Positions 1 through 11,760 of a stretch of DNA of 64,000 nucleotides are shown here, piece by piece. Position 1 is the stretch's first letter. Every line of letters starts with the position of its first letter. This DNA comes from Fulvia fulva (Eukaryota; Ascomycota; Dothideomycetes; Mycosphaerellales; Mycosphaerellaceae). Under the pieces are notes generated by a model, which did no database searches, was not told where the DNA came from, and was given only the letters and a program-made list of their open reading frames with translations. Both the position numbers and the translations under genes were made by a program. The stretch lies in assembly GCF_020509005.1 (NCBI RefSeq), contig NC_063016.1:2914001-2978000 (forward strand). The letters run 5' to 3'.

Positions 1-752
1 AGATGCAACGAACGAATGAAAGGTAAGCACTTCGTTTAGCCACCCAACGACTTCAAATCGCGCAGTGGGTGGAAGCCACATGATAAGTGCAGCGACGCCG
101 CAAGATCTTGTATACAAGCCACTCCTGGGAAATAGTAGCCGCAGCAGAAGCGCAGCATCAGAACATTCCGTGCATGACTCTTGGGATGCCGCAGACCGTG
201 GTGGCAGAGCCCGGCGCAGTTGTATTATTCAGCCCTGTGGGCAAGCTGGAAGACTACCGATTGGACGCTGTACGAGAATTGACGTTGACGTGCGCCAAGT
301 TCTGGAGAATGGCGCGAAATCGTGCATTGCTATATTGTAAGTTCAGCTGGTCCAGGGCCTGGCGGTATTCATCCGTGCCTTGATATAGCTCATACCTTGC
401 CGATGGTATGATTGCCGCGACGCGTGTACGCGTGTGCCGTACCAGTGAAGTAATGAAAGATAAAGCATTGCTCAACCTTCGTCATTTTGCTTCGCTCGTT
501 CCGAGATCAAGTCGCCAGCCAAGACATGCAAGAAGCAGATCGTGCCGGATTCCCTGGTGCCCAGAATGAGGGATACAGTGTGACTTTGAAAAGCCATTTT
601 GGTTTCCAAGTACTGTACAGGTTACAAAGGATATCATATCGAGCCTTCCATGGCCCGAAGAAAACTTCCTATTTAACGCCCTGCCGCTCTTCAATTTTTG
701 GCATCCTTGTCTCGGGACTGCGACCCAATAACCCGTGTGGTATACTACAAAC
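1..752. other. Window edge without a supported gene
   Basis: Two overlapping open stretches, about 87-383 on the plus strand and 254-475 on the minus strand, have protein-like composition. Neither has a recognisable domain, and I found no splice sites that extend them. The 480-750 part lies just downstream of the calcium exchanger and probably holds its 3' untranslated region. Confidence 0.4.
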
Positions 753-2531
753 TCAATGACCAAAGAAACCCGAGACTAGCTCGCCGATATCACCGGCGTC
801 CTCTGGATAGACCCAGAACGCCAAAGCGATGATGATGTATGTGCCCAAGCACATGCATCCCTCAAGGTAGTTGCTCTTTCCATCTTGGATCAGGTAATTG
901 ACGACCAGGACACTCAGGAAGAAGACGACTGTCTCGAAGCCTTGGAAGTGAAGGGACATGGGCTGGCCGATGATCCAGCCCAAGATGACGAGGAATGGGG
1001 TGACGAAGAGTGCGATTTGCATGGAGCTGCCGATGGCTACACCCACGGCGAGATCCATCTTGTCCTTGTAGGCCACGACCACAGCGGTGACGTGCTCGGC
1101 TGCATTGCCAACAATGGGCAACAGGATGAGACCAATGAAGGTCTTGCTGATGCCGGAACTAGCGACGATCGAGTCGATGCTGTCCACGAGGTATTCGGCG
1201 CACACCGCAACCAGGATGGTGACCAAGACCAGGGCAACCGTCGCCGCGACTGGACCGAGAATCTCCGGCTCTTTCTGCTCGCCGCCTTCCTCATCCTGGC
1301 CCTCTGCATCGAAGAGGTGGGCGTGTGTCTTGAGCTGGAAGACAAGGTACAAAACGTAAAGGATAAGCATGATGATGGCTGTGCCGCGCGACAGGACCAG
1401 AATGTTGCCATCGGAGTCGGCGGTGCTTCGTGTGAGAGCGGCGTACATGGTCGCGGGGATGATCAGGGACGTTGCGGCGACGGCCATGAGCGACGACATT
1501 GTCGATGCGACAGTCTCGTTGAACCTGCTCTCGCCTCGCCTGATGCCGGAAGAGATGAAGCAGCAGCCCAGGACGAGCAGGATGTTGGATAATATCGAGC
1601 CCAGCATGCTGGCCTGGACGATGCGAATCTCACCCTTGTAAAGCGCAACGATGGAGACCTACAGAGGTTAGTGTTGCGATCCGTTGTGATGACCGACTGC
1701 ACTCACAATCAATTCGACGGCGTTTCCAAAGGTCGCATTCATGAGACCTCCAATGGTCTGTCCAAGCTTGACAGAGAGCTCTTCAGTCGCAAAGCTGAGC
1801 AGTGCTGCGAGCGGAACAATGGCGAAGAAGTTGACGACGAAGACAGCGGTTGGGTTGGCACCCATGGCACCCAGAACGATGCCGGCTGGGACGCAGACCA
1901 GGAGCACGTTGACATAGTTGCTAGCCAGTGTTGCCCAGGTCAGGCGCAAGAAGTTGGACGGATACCGCACCCACGCGCGCTCGTCTTCGTGCAGCGGCTG
2001 TCCGTTCGAGTTCTTCCGGACTCTGCCGCTCGCCATGTTGCCCAAGCTACTAGCTCCGCGCGTGATGAGCGGCGTCTCCTCGTTCGACTCTTCGCGTGGA
2101 GCGCCATTGATGCCGCGCTCTTCGTCGTTGGTCATCGTGGTGTTGGACGTGGAGTTTGTGGTGGTGAAGCTGCTGCCGAACCGGCTGTGCTTGGAGAAGG
2201 CTCGCTTGATTTGGGCTGTGGTGTCGCGAATCGCATTAGTACAGTGACGATGACAGGAACAGGAACAAAGCGACGGCGGCCCCCGGGCGCATATAACAGA
2301 GCAGCCTTTGATGACTCTGGTCGATAAAGCTTACTTGTGTACCAGTACCACCCGACACTGCTGGTGAGCGGGCCAAGAGAGTGGCTGACTTCCAAGAGGC
2401 TGTATGGAGGCGCTGTTTCTTGTGTCTATCCGACCCCAGCAGCCGGCGTGTGAAGGGAAGGAAGGCAGATGCCAAGGGCGGCGATGGGCGGTGAGAGTGC
2501 AGAGAGGATGGAACGGATGATACTCACTCAT
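753..2531 (-). CDS. Vacuolar Ca2+/H+ exchanger (CAX/Vcx1 family), first copy
   Basis: This membrane antiporter of the CAX family probably moves Ca2+ into the vacuole in exchange for protons. Two exons are firm: 1707-2215 and 753-1658, separated by a 48-nt intron (1659-1706). The first CAX repeat (FGNAVELI, about residue 165) ends exactly at that intron. The second repeat (GNAAEHVTA, about residue 355) lies in the last exon, among some ten hydrophobic segments. A start at 2135 gives 444 residues. The frame also stays open upstream to an acceptor at 2216, and a four-base first exon (2528-2531: ATG plus A, then a GTGAGT donor) would give 472 residues. I favour that model because the added stretch is protein-like and in phase, but it is inferred. 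The N-terminal 100 residues are hydrophilic and Ser/Thr-rich. Confidence 0.88.
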
Positions 2532-3436
2532 CGTGTCTCGTGTGGTAGTGATGGATTAGCCGTGCTGCAACCCTCTCTCTCCCTGTGCCAGCAGCTCCCC
2601 TGCAATGTGATGGACTTCTTGGTATTGACGCCGCCAAGGCCTGGTAGTCATGCGGATATCACTACTCCAGCTGCTGCTTGAAGCTTCTGCTCTAGCAATG
2701 CGCGCGATTGATCCCGCAACAGACGCCTCCTTATTAGGTACTTGAGACGATCGGGAAGAGAACAACGAGGCGCAGTGCTGTAGCTTGCATTGAAGCAGAA
2801 CCGGCTTGGGTGTTTGTGCTTGGCTGGTCGACCAGTAATGCTGCGTCATTTGCACAGCCTCAATCATACCCGCATCTCGGAAAGCGCATGGACAGATCCC
2901 GGAGCGCCAGCATGATCATCTGAGCATCGACACTATGTACACATGATGCACGTGGCGTATCGACATAGGTCTACAGGTTGATTGATGGACGGAAAATGGG
3001 CGTACATGCCAAGACAGCATACACATTGCCACTCGACGGAAACGCTTCTTCATAGCGACATGCGTGCCAATGCTGCTGAGGAAGCTTGTATCGCAACGGC
3101 TAACGCCGATGCGACATCGTCCGAGTCGGCAATCTTACACAAGAACATCAATGCTGATGATGAGGGTGGCAGCACAGCCTTGGGGGCAACTCTCGTCCCT
3201 ACAGCAGCTCTTCACGAAGCACCTTTTCATACGTCCCGCACAGGGCATATCTACCTAACCTCCTGCCAAATACAAAAGCAATGCACACATCCTCCCATCC
3301 CATCATGTCCTGTCAATGTCCGCGCAGTGCTATGTCCCAGGAAAGCCTACCCGTGGTATTCCGATCAAACGCCCTTCCCATCTCTCAACGCCAAGCAAGT
3401 AAGCCGACCGCAGCACCCTAACGCCAATACTCTTCA
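2532..3436. other. Intergenic region, promoter of the Ca2+/H+ exchanger
   Basis: No supported gene. It should contain the promoter of the minus-strand exchanger on its left and the 3' end of the next minus-strand gene on its right. Short open frames here have no recognisable features. Confidence 0.4.
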
Positions 3437-5212
3437 TCATGAGTATGCCGACGTAACGTGGCCGCCATCAATACTGCGGTCGTCGTTCGCGTCACCCGGT
3501 AACGTCACCCGTCTGTGGCCGGCGCCATAAACAATCTCCATCATCTTCCTCTTCTGTGTCTCGCGGCTGCTCTTCAGCTGCTGATATGTAGTGTCGAGAC
3601 CTTTGATCTGTTCGTCTACAGACAATGTGCTGGAGTTTGCTGATCGTACAAGCGGGCTGACGAGCTTTCTCCTCAGAATCTCGAGATTCGATTTGAGCTG
3701 GAGGAGACGCTGGTTGTGGTCGACCAGGATGTGCTTGTTGCGCACAGTCCGGTCCCGGACTGAGTGTAGCAAGTTCTTGTTCTTCTCATACTTGCGAAGC
3801 TTCGACGCGTTCACGCCGATGACTTTGGTCCAAAGACTGCCAAGGAAATCATTCTCCATGCGCTCCTGTTGATCCTGCTCCCGGATGACCGTTCGCTGTA
3901 GGTTGAGGAACTGCTTGTCGATCGCCTCGAAGAGTGAGAATAGCTGTATGGAGTAGGTGAGTTCGTTGTTGATGCTCTCCTCTAGAACGCCTAGGAACTC
4001 GTGAAAGGTTCGCTCAAGTGCCGACTTTGTACGTTGCTGATACGTTTGGCCCAGTAAATCCTGCATGAGCTTGCTCTCGCTCAGAATGCCAGTCTTGGTC
4101 AAGAAGGAGTGCGCATTTGACCATACTGATGTGATCGTGCTTGGTGGCTCGCTTGAGATCGTGGCGAGTTCTCGCTGCGCCCACTCCATCACGATGAGAA
4201 TGCCATCAATGTCGGCATCGACACCAGCGAAGAATCTCGTCAACTCCTGTGCCAGGGTCTTCAAGCTGTCAGACAGGTCGTCGAGTTGATTGACGATGAG
4301 TGGCGCCGAGGTCATATTGGTACTTCGCACGCTCTCTCCAAGATCCCATACCGCGACGCCAGTTTCCTGTAATTGCTCAATCTGTGCATGGCCGTGCTCC
4401 GAGTAATAGATAACGGGCTCGAAAGACTTCGCGAGGCCAGCAACCTTGATCAGATCCGGCGATGGTCCATTGGTAGGCGTTGATAGCAGACTCACCACCA
4501 CCCAGTACAGCATCAGTGTCGACAACGCATAGAAGAATGTGTTGTATGTTGACTTGGTGACATGGTCTATGGCTTTTCGTACACCGCGCACTGCTTGCTC
4601 GATGGGCTCGGTTCTTTGCACAACATCAAGCGATGTTGAAAAGCGGATGTAGTTGTTCTGTGTAGGTGTTCGCAGTGTGGGCGACTCGATATCATCCTCT
4701 GGTTCCGGGTCATGGCTGATCCCTCGAATGGTCGGCGTCGCGCTCGTGCCTCCACCTTTGTCGCCTGCTGCTGCTGCTGCTAATGTTGCTGCTGGTTCTG
4801 GAGTGCCACTTGGAGTGCGACCTTTGACGGGTGACTCGGGCAACGGGATGCGCCTAGCAGTCCGATATGCGGTCACGTCGCCATTGTCGCCCTCCTCGTC
4901 CGCGCTGTGGTACTGTGGGCTTGGGTCCTTGCTGTTGTAGCCTCTGCGATTCGGCGAGAGCGCTTGGTGGTGTTGGAACCAGCCACTGCCAGCCTTGCGC
5001 CATGCAGGCGGGGAGTAACTCCTCCTCGAGCTTCGTTCGCTGTACTCGGAGTGCTGGTTGCTTTGGTAGCCTTCACGAAAGCCAGAGTGCTGCGAAGGCA
5101 TGTCGGGGATAGTGGGAGAGAATTCGCGGGCTTCGAAGTCGTCCATGGATGCGCCTAAGCTCGGATGCGAGTCGAGATAATGTTGTCGCGAGGTCATGGC
5201 CGGGGCGATCAT
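3437..5212 (-). CDS. Single-pass membrane coiled-coil protein, function unknown
   Basis: An intronless frame of 591 codons, which I do not recognise as a named family. Residues 1-220 are hydrophilic and disordered, with many Ser, Pro, Tyr and Arg and several SP/TP sites that could be phosphorylated. A single hydrophobic helix rich in Leu, Val and Tyr follows at about 225-245. The remaining 340 residues are predicted helical; heptad-like Leu spacing around 430-560 suggests a coiled coil. With no signal peptide ahead of the helix, a tail facing a membrane lumen or nuclear envelope is possible, but that is a guess. A second Met five codons downstream is an equally good start. The upstream 400 bases have no recognisable gene. 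Confidence 0.8.
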   Translation of the reverse strand: MIAPAMTSRQHYLDSHPSLGASMDDFEAREFSPTIPDMPSQHSGFREGYQSNQHSEYSERSSRRSYSPPAWRKAGSGWFQHHQALSPNRRGYNSKDPSPQYHSADEEGDNGDVTAYRTARRIPLPESPVKGRTPSGTPEPAATLAAAAAGDKGGGTSATPTIRGISHDPEPEDDIESPTLRTPTQNNYIRFSTSLDVVQRTEPIEQAVRGVRKAIDHVTKSTYNTFFYALSTLMLYWVVVSLLSTPTNGPSPDLIKVAGLAKSFEPVIYYSEHGHAQIEQLQETGVAVWDLGESVRSTNMTSAPLIVNQLDDLSDSLKTLAQELTRFFAGVDADIDGILIVMEWAQRELATISSEPPSTITSVWSNAHSFLTKTGILSESKLMQDLLGQTYQQRTKSALERTFHEFLGVLEESINNELTYSIQLFSLFEAIDKQFLNLQRTVIREQDQQERMENDFLGSLWTKVIGVNASKLRKYEKNKNLLHSVRDRTVRNKHILVDHNQRLLQLKSNLEILRRKLVSPLVRSANSSTLSVDEQIKGLDTTYQQLKSSRETQKRKMMEIVYGAGHRRVTLPGDANDDRSIDGGHVTSAYS

Positions 5213-6365
5213 GCGCTGTGTGTTACGTGCAGCGATTCACTCGCCGCGAACGCGCGCAGTGAATATGGACAGTATATGAGGACGCGGAATCGGTGAAGGG
5301 TGAATCTGGGACGGGTGATGCAGCCTGAGTGATCGATTGCGCTCGTGCTTGTGCGGCAGGTCTCGTCTCGTGAATGCGCGCGGCGACGTGGGAACTTGAA
5401 GGGAAGATTGGGTATGTGCCCGCGACTGTCGCATCTGCTGTCTTGGGCGCGTGTCTGATTGTTGCGGAGCCTAGCCTTACCGCGAAAGTGACGCTTCTGC
5501 CTACAACGAGGAAGTGTATGCGACGGGAAGCAGGTACAGGACAATGCGATCTCGCTGCCAGGACCAAGATCAACCCCTCGTTGTCGCATCTGGCCTGTCT
5601 AGTAGATAAAGGTGATGGCTGGCGATAGAAGGGCACGGGAGGCTCGGAGCTCTACTCCACCCGCAACCTAGCTCGACAGACACGCGGATCATTGCAGGCC
5701 AGTAAACGCTCCCGGATGCTTCCGCTGCTGCATAAGACTGCATGCCTTCCTTTCCCTGAGCGACTCAAGAACGAGTCTTTTTTTGTACCAAACGGCTTCG
5801 ACGGGACAAACGTTCCTACACAACGATCTTCGACTCAGAGGCTGGCCGCCGAGAAGCAGAGACCGGTTGTCACAAACAGTGTTTGCCATGGGCCTGGCCG
5901 ATTCCGTGCAGCGCGGGGACGACCAGCAGCAAGACATGCATCTGCCCCTCGACGATCCAGGCGGGAGTCCCTCGCATTGCCCATGCAGGTCCACGATGCA
6001 GTGAGTGATGATGTCTTGTGCACTCGTTCATTGAGCAACTTCACTGCTGCAGTAATTCGGTAACAAACAACCAAGCTCAAAACACATGTAGAAAACGGGT
6101 GATGCGAGCCTCAACTTTGCTTCCAACTCTCATCAATATTTCAACGAGCTTGTCGCCGGCCTTTGCTCCGCTTCTCGGCACATCGGCTTATCAGCTGTGC
6201 CGAAGCGACCTCGCCTTCTGTTTGAACAGAGCCGCGACAATGCTAAGTCTGCTCTCCTAGCAGGATGTGAACAAAAGCCATAGCACGATCGCCCATATGC
6301 GCCGGAATATGTGCATCAGTTTACGATATTCATGAAGTAGCCATCCGGCGTATCACTCCTACACC
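5213..6365. other. Divergent intergenic region
   Basis: This 1.15-kb region lies between a minus-strand gene and the plus-strand D-lactate dehydrogenase locus, so it should hold both promoters. I see no gene, repeat or clear TATA element in it. Confidence 0.4.
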
Positions 6366-8499
6366 ATGGCGATGAAATGCTCTCGTGCATTTCGACATCT
6401 GCTCATAGCCCAGAGGCGGCCTACTTCGCTGCGGAATGCACAAATCTCTCAGGCCAGGCATGTTTCGTCGTCAGCGAAGACTGCTGTCTCAACACTATGG
6501 AACATTACGCTTGGTGCACTTGGTGGCGTTGTGGGAGCCGGCGCACATCACTATCTCCAAAAGAAGGAGGATAGCGTCGATTCCTCGTTGGAGCACGACG
6601 GCATCAAATATGCTAGCCGTGCGCAAATGCTCAATTTTAGTCTCTCCGCTATATTCGCACACTCTGCTGATCTGACAACTACCCAGGCCGCCATGGAGAT
6701 TGCCGATAGCTTGAAGGACGAGGATGTAGTCAGCTACGACGAAGATGTGATCGAGAATCATGGCCATTCCGAATGGTCTACGTCCAGCACGAAGGAGCGG
6801 CCAGTAGCAGTAGTCTATCCGCGAAGCACAGAAGATGTCGTTATGATTGCTCGTATTTGCAGCGAGCACAACGTACCAATGGTGCCCTTTGGAGCTGGAT
6901 CTAGTGTGGAAGGCAACTTCTCTTCGCCATATTCAGGAATCTGCATTGACTTCACGTACATGGACAAGATCATTGCCTTTCATCCCGAGGACTTGTTGTT
7001 CAGCCTGGGGTCAACTGAGTTGATCTGAACAACAAAATCCAGCACACAGGTATGTGACTGGATAGCACAGGCACCGAGCAATAATCCAGACTAGGTTGGG
7101 TTGTTCGAGACGTGCGGTGCACGGGATACTTCGCTGAATCCTCTGCATCATGACTTAAGATACTGATACGTGCTTCGTGCTTGTTGACTTTGGCTAATGC
7201 CCTTCTGTCTGTAGGCCTATTCGCCCCACTGGACCCATCTGTAACAGCACAGATAGGTGGCATGGTCTCTACGAACTGTTCCGGAACCAATGCCATGAGG
7301 TATGGAACAATGAAAGACTGGGTCATCAATCTGACTGTCGTACTGGCCGATGGGACTGTTATCAAGACTAAGAGACGACCGCGGAAGACTTCAGCTGGGT
7401 ATAATCTGACCACGTTCTTCGTTGGTGCTGAAGGCACTTTAGGTATGGTCACGGAAGTGACTATGAAGCTTGCGCCCATTCCCCAAGATACGAGCGTAGC
7501 TATCGTGTCATTCGATAGTATACGAGAGGCTGCTACCGCTGCTAGTAGCATCATTCGCTCAGGCATCCAGCTAGCAGCGCTTGAGTTCATGGATGATGTG
7601 CAGGTTAGCATGTTCTATTTGACCATGCCACCCCAAGCTGACCTGGCCAGATGCAAGTCGTCAACCGCCATGGAAGTGCTGCGGTCAGGAAGCGTAATTG
7701 GGACGAGAAGCCTACCCTGTTCCTGAAGTGAGTGGGCGTAAACCAGGAAGGACACAGACCTGACCGAATTTCAGATTCTCTGGCACAACGGATGCCATCA
7801 AGAGTGACATCGGTCGTGTCCAGCAGCTCATGAAGCCATATAATGCCGGCGGTTTCATCTTCGCCAAGACCAAACAGGAGGAGCAGGACCTCTGGGCTGC
7901 GCGCAAAGAAGCGCTTTTCACAATGGTCAATACCAAGCCAGAGGGTACGGAGATTTGGTCAACCGATGTTGCTGTGCCTCTCTCCCGCTTGGCAGATATC
8001 ATTGGTAAGTCCAAGCTGCCACGGATAAGAACACAGCTGACCTGTCCAGTGCATTCAAAGGAAGACTGCAGCAAGCTTGGACTATTCGCAAGCATAATTG
8101 GGCATGTAGGAGATGGTAACTTCCACGCATCAATGTTCTTTGATCCTCAGAATCCAGAACAAAAGGCAGCCGTTGGTAAGGTCGTGCATGATATGATGGA
8201 CCAAGCACTGGAGATGGAAGGCACGGTTTCTGGAGAACATGCCATTGGCATTGGCAAAAGAGTGAGACTGTCCTCATCCGTGGCGCATGCTCGGGTTGCT
8301 AACGTGTCGGGATGTAGGACTGTCTCGTTGACGAGCTGGGGCAGACCACTATCTATTTCATGAAGACGCTGAAGAGAGCGGTTGATCCTAAGTATGTGGC
8401 ATCATTACTGCTATGGTGCTGAAGCTGACCTCGAGTAGATGGCTTCTGAATCCGGGTAAAGTATTCGATCTGCCCGAGCAACGCAGCAGTGCCGAGTAA
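6366..8499 (+). pseudogene. D-lactate dehydrogenase (cytochrome), Dld1-like, disabled by frameshift and stop
   Basis: Dld1-type flavoproteins of the inner mitochondrial membrane oxidise D-lactate to pyruvate and pass electrons to cytochrome c. Seven exons are visible: 6366-7049, 7215-7603, 7651-7727, 7775-8004, 8050-8261, 8318-8391 and 8439-8499. Introns are 45-56 nt except the first (165 nt). The N-terminus has a basic presequence and a Gly-rich membrane segment. FAD-domain motifs (PMVPFGAGSSVEGN, NCSGTNAMRYG, GYNLTTFFVGAEGTLG) and the C-terminal motifs GHVGDGNFH and GEHAIGIGK are intact. The break sits in exon 1: the frame shifts near 6990-6996, just before the conserved VVQPGVNW segment. 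In the frame that carries on that segment, its Trp codon reads TGA (7016-7018). No canonical intron removes both lesions without losing the segment. Every downstream splice site is preserved, so inactivation is recent, or this is a sequencing error. Confidence 0.85.
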
Positions 8500-9880
8500 A
8501 CGTCGCCTGCAGGTCTGAAAGATATATGTAGCGACGTGCTGCCTCCAGTAGATCTGCGTACATTATGCATGGCTTCTGCACAATGGCAGTCTCGCGTAGG
8601 CATGGCGTTGGTGGCGGTTGAGACGAAGCGTCCCGCAACAATGCACTTCGTACAGAGCCCATGAAGCACTCGCACTTCTTCGACACCTATCGGCTCGGAG
8701 CACTTGTAGCAAGACCGGTAGAGGTCAGTCTGTACGAAGTGTTCCTTGGTCCAGACATGGCCTAGTGTCCGGTACGATCCTGTTCCAGAACACGAGAAGG
8801 CGATCGATGGTAACGTGGTCGTCAGCAAGTGGAGAGCACAGTTCGCAGTTCGCTAATCGTGCGGTTTTCTGGTGTACATTGCTCAACAAGTACCTGATAT
8901 ACAGGCTGTTGGCTCATAGAACAGTATTTGTAAGGTCGGAGGGTGTTCAGTGCTGCCAGTGGTCGCCGTGCGAACTGTAAGCAGGGGATCGGAGGAAGCA
9001 GGAAGCAGGAAAGGGTGTGGGCACGTGAGACTCGCTTGTGAAAGAAGGACCGACATCCGATCCCTGTCGACCGGCCGTAGTTACTAGAGAGTAGTGACTG
9101 TCTGCTGCAGCGCCGACGCGCACGGCAGTCTACATGTACACGACAGCAGACTGCTCCGTCGTGGTGCAGAGATGCCACATTGCCCGCATATGCACGACGT
9201 TGATCAGCAGGCAGCCGATGACTGCGTTGGCGACGACGAGTGCTGGCAATGGTTCATGGAAACCAGATACATAGCATATAGACTGATATAGTACCAGCGA
9301 CGCCAGCGTTTGTCGCTATGGATCGACGCCGGGGAGAGATTGCCGAACAGTGGCGGCGAAGGAAGCCGTGGGCGTGGTGTCAAGTGCCGTGCAGAGCGAG
9401 TCATCCGATTCCAAACAGCGTGTGGCTCACCGCAATTTGGCGAACATGAGCAGCTGACCATCTGCTCCAGCTGGCGGGAGAGGGTTCACATGCGGCGTTG
9501 TGGTAGTAGGAGGAGTAGGAGGTGGTAATGCCAAACAAAACACGTCCCCCTCGCTCTGCCTTATTAGAACTAGGTCCTAGGCCCTTAGCAGCCCAACCCA
9601 CAGTACCCACCGCGCGGTCTAGAGGCTAACCTAGAACTAATCGTCTCCAGGGCTGTTGGCGGAGCTCGTCCTCGTCCGAGTCCTAGTCCTTGTCCTTGCA
9701 CATGACCTTCGCGCTACTATCACGCACCACCACACATCTCCTTCTGCATTCTGCATGCTATTTTCTGCCGTGTCCGCGACTCGTTGGGAATGAGTCTACC
9801 GCAGACGAGCCGTCTGACCGCTCCGCTCGGCAACTACCACTCGCTGCACATCATCGCCAGCAGCAGGCTCATGTCAGATC
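8500..9880. other. Intergenic region with no recognisable gene
   Basis: Several open frames of 60-146 codons exist on both strands, but none has a domain, good start context or splice structure. A short T/A-rich patch with CCTAGG-type palindromes lies near 9565-9590. Confidence 0.4.
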
Positions 9881-10050
9881 GTCGCAGTCGCAATCGCAAT
9901 CGCAGTCGCAGTCGCAGTGGCAGTCGCAGTCGCAGTGGCAGTCGCAGTGGCAGTCGCAGTGGCAGTCGCAGTGGCAGTCGCAGTCGCAGTGGCAGTGGCA
10001 GTCGCAGTGGCAGTGGCAGTGGCAGTCGCAGTCGCAGTCGCAGTCGCAGC
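9881..10050. repeat. Hexanucleotide repeat (CAGTCG/CAGTGG)
   Basis: About 28 tandem copies of a six-base unit alternate between CAGTCG and CAGTGG, with two CAATCG variants at the left edge. The tract ends about 85 bases before the start codon of the next gene, so it lies in that gene's promoter or 5' leader. Its composition keeps all frames open, which creates artificial Ala-Val, Ser-Gln and Arg-Ser repeat frames. Confidence 0.9.
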
Positions 10051-10134
10051 CTTGTCACGTTGCGCTAAGGTACCGGCCGGCACTGCGCACAGCAACACCG
10101 ACGCCGACACACTGGAGGGAGGACTTGAGGCTCC

Positions 10135-11760
10135 ATGGCCGAGGCCGCAGCAGGCCGCGAAGGCAACACCGCAACGAGGCGACAATCCTTTCGCAAGACC
10201 CTCGCCGACGCTGGCCTCCCGCAGGAATATCTCGATGCTCTCGAACAGAAACGAAAACAGCTCGATGACTCAATCCACAAGTACATTGCAGCCAAAGAAA
10301 GAGACTACAAGGCCTTTGAGAAGGAACTGAGGCAGCATTACAAGTTCGAGCAGGACAGAGGGGGGTCTTCGGGCAAGCTACGAAAGACGACGACCTCAGA
10401 GCCGGCCATTGCGTCGACGTCGCCGACACACCGCGTCCACGACCAGCATCAGAATGCCTTGGACGCATTGATCAACGCTGGCCTACGGCGCAACCAATTG
10501 GGTCAGTCGGTTGCAGTCGCGGTGGTCGAAGACAACGGTGCTGGCACAACACTGGAAGCGAGGCCCAACCTCGCTGGCCTGGTAGATCGCAGGGCAAGCG
10601 TGGAACGAGACAAGGACTTTGTCGGTGTCTTCACACCGGCCTTTCTACCTGCTCTCGCCAACAAGAACGACGACGAAAGTCATGATCGCGAGCTCCCCGA
10701 GCGCGGTGACTCCGCGCCTCTCCTTAGAAATGCCAGCCCACATGCCCCCGAGCCAAACGGCGTGCAGCGCGCCAATTCCGACTCCATGCAAGCAAAGAAC
10801 AAACGCCCCGTAGAGCTGCAGATGCCACATAGGACGTCGTCTTCGGGCTCATCCACGGACGGCCGACTGACTTCCGTACTCAAGTCGCCTACTCATCCGG
10901 CACGCCCTCATCGGAAGAGGGTATCGCTAGCGATTGGAGACTTCGTTGTGAAGCCATCGGATAATGTGCCGTCAAGCATGACTAGCAACAATAGCACACC
11001 CTCACATTCTAGGACACGTTCGCCCACGAATGGTTCAGACGATGCACTTGTCGCGCAAGCGGTTGAGTCACTCAATGCTGTTCGTAGGCAAGCTCGCGAT
11101 TCCGTCATGGCATCCTCGTCTTCCTCAGGTCTTTCCAACTCATGGACAGCTTCGCCCACCGACTCTCCTTCAATCGATGGCAAGCTTGCGCAGTCCAATG
11201 GCAAGACAGCCGAATCGACGAAAGTCATTTCACCCGCATCGACGCCGCCATCGATTCCAAGTGCAGCCGCGACGAAGAAGTCATCAATTGACGCTGATGG
11301 AGACCTCTTTGATTTACACGATGAAGACGATGATCTTCCTGCCCCGACAGACCGCTCAGCTGACGACTCGATGGACAGCGAGGATGATATTACCGGCCGG
11401 GTACAAAGGGGCCCCGCAGGATCTGAAGACGAAATATACGATGATGATGCCGGCCTAGTGCCGGATCACGATTCAAAAGACCATGCCGAGCATGTCGAGT
11501 TTCGACCCGGGTCAGTCTCATTCTCGAAGCAACCCACGAATCCTGGGTTTCGTAGACCATCGGTATCCCTGGATCCCGTGTACAGAGGGCAGGATTACGC
11601 ACAAGCTGAGCACAATTCTGTTACGAATGAGATCTATGGGTCATCGTACAATCGACCTAACAAAGGCTCGTTCACCCCAGGATCAGTCGGGGAGTCCTTT
11701 ATGGCTCGGAATGCTGAATTGATACGCAATCAAGCAACGCAGGAACAGGTACGGTCTTGA
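10135..11760 (+). CDS. Disordered Ser-rich protein with N-terminal helical segment
   Basis: A single exon of 541 codons; I do not recognise a named family. Residues 10-75 form a charged helical segment rich in Lys, Glu, Gln and Asp that could be a short coiled coil. The remainder is low complexity with many SP/TP sites. A basic patch at about residue 260 (RKRVSLAIGDFVVKPS) looks like a linear motif or a basophilic-kinase site, and it is followed by acidic stretches around 385-440. No membrane segment or signal peptide is present. The start follows an in-frame stop just after the hexanucleotide repeat, so the repeat itself is not translated in this frame. A cytoplasmic or nuclear regulatory role is possible but unsupported. 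Confidence 0.75.
   Translation: MAEAAAGREGNTATRRQSFRKTLADAGLPQEYLDALEQKRKQLDDSIHKYIAAKERDYKAFEKELRQHYKFEQDRGGSSGKLRKTTTSEPAIASTSPTHRVHDQHQNALDALINAGLRRNQLGQSVAVAVVEDNGAGTTLEARPNLAGLVDRRASVERDKDFVGVFTPAFLPALANKNDDESHDRELPERGDSAPLLRNASPHAPEPNGVQRANSDSMQAKNKRPVELQMPHRTSSSGSSTDGRLTSVLKSPTHPARPHRKRVSLAIGDFVVKPSDNVPSSMTSNNSTPSHSRTRSPTNGSDDALVAQAVESLNAVRRQARDSVMASSSSSGLSNSWTASPTDSPSIDGKLAQSNGKTAESTKVISPASTPPSIPSAAATKKSSIDADGDLFDLHDEDDDLPAPTDRSADDSMDSEDDITGRVQRGPAGSEDEIYDDDAGLVPDHDSKDHAEHVEFRPGSVSFSKQPTNPGFRRPSVSLDPVYRGQDYAQAEHNSVTNEIYGSSYNRPNKGSFTPGSVGESFMARNAELIRNQATQEQVRS

Noticed and set aside
885..1592. 235-codon plus-strand frame opposite the Ca2+/H+ exchanger
   Set aside because: Rich in Asp, Glu and His because it reads the complement of hydrophobic exchanger codons; no start context or domain.
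9784..10330. Several frames running through the hexanucleotide repeat (Ala-Val, Ser-Gln, Arg-Ser runs)
   Set aside because: The repeat has no stop codon in any frame, so these are composition artefacts.
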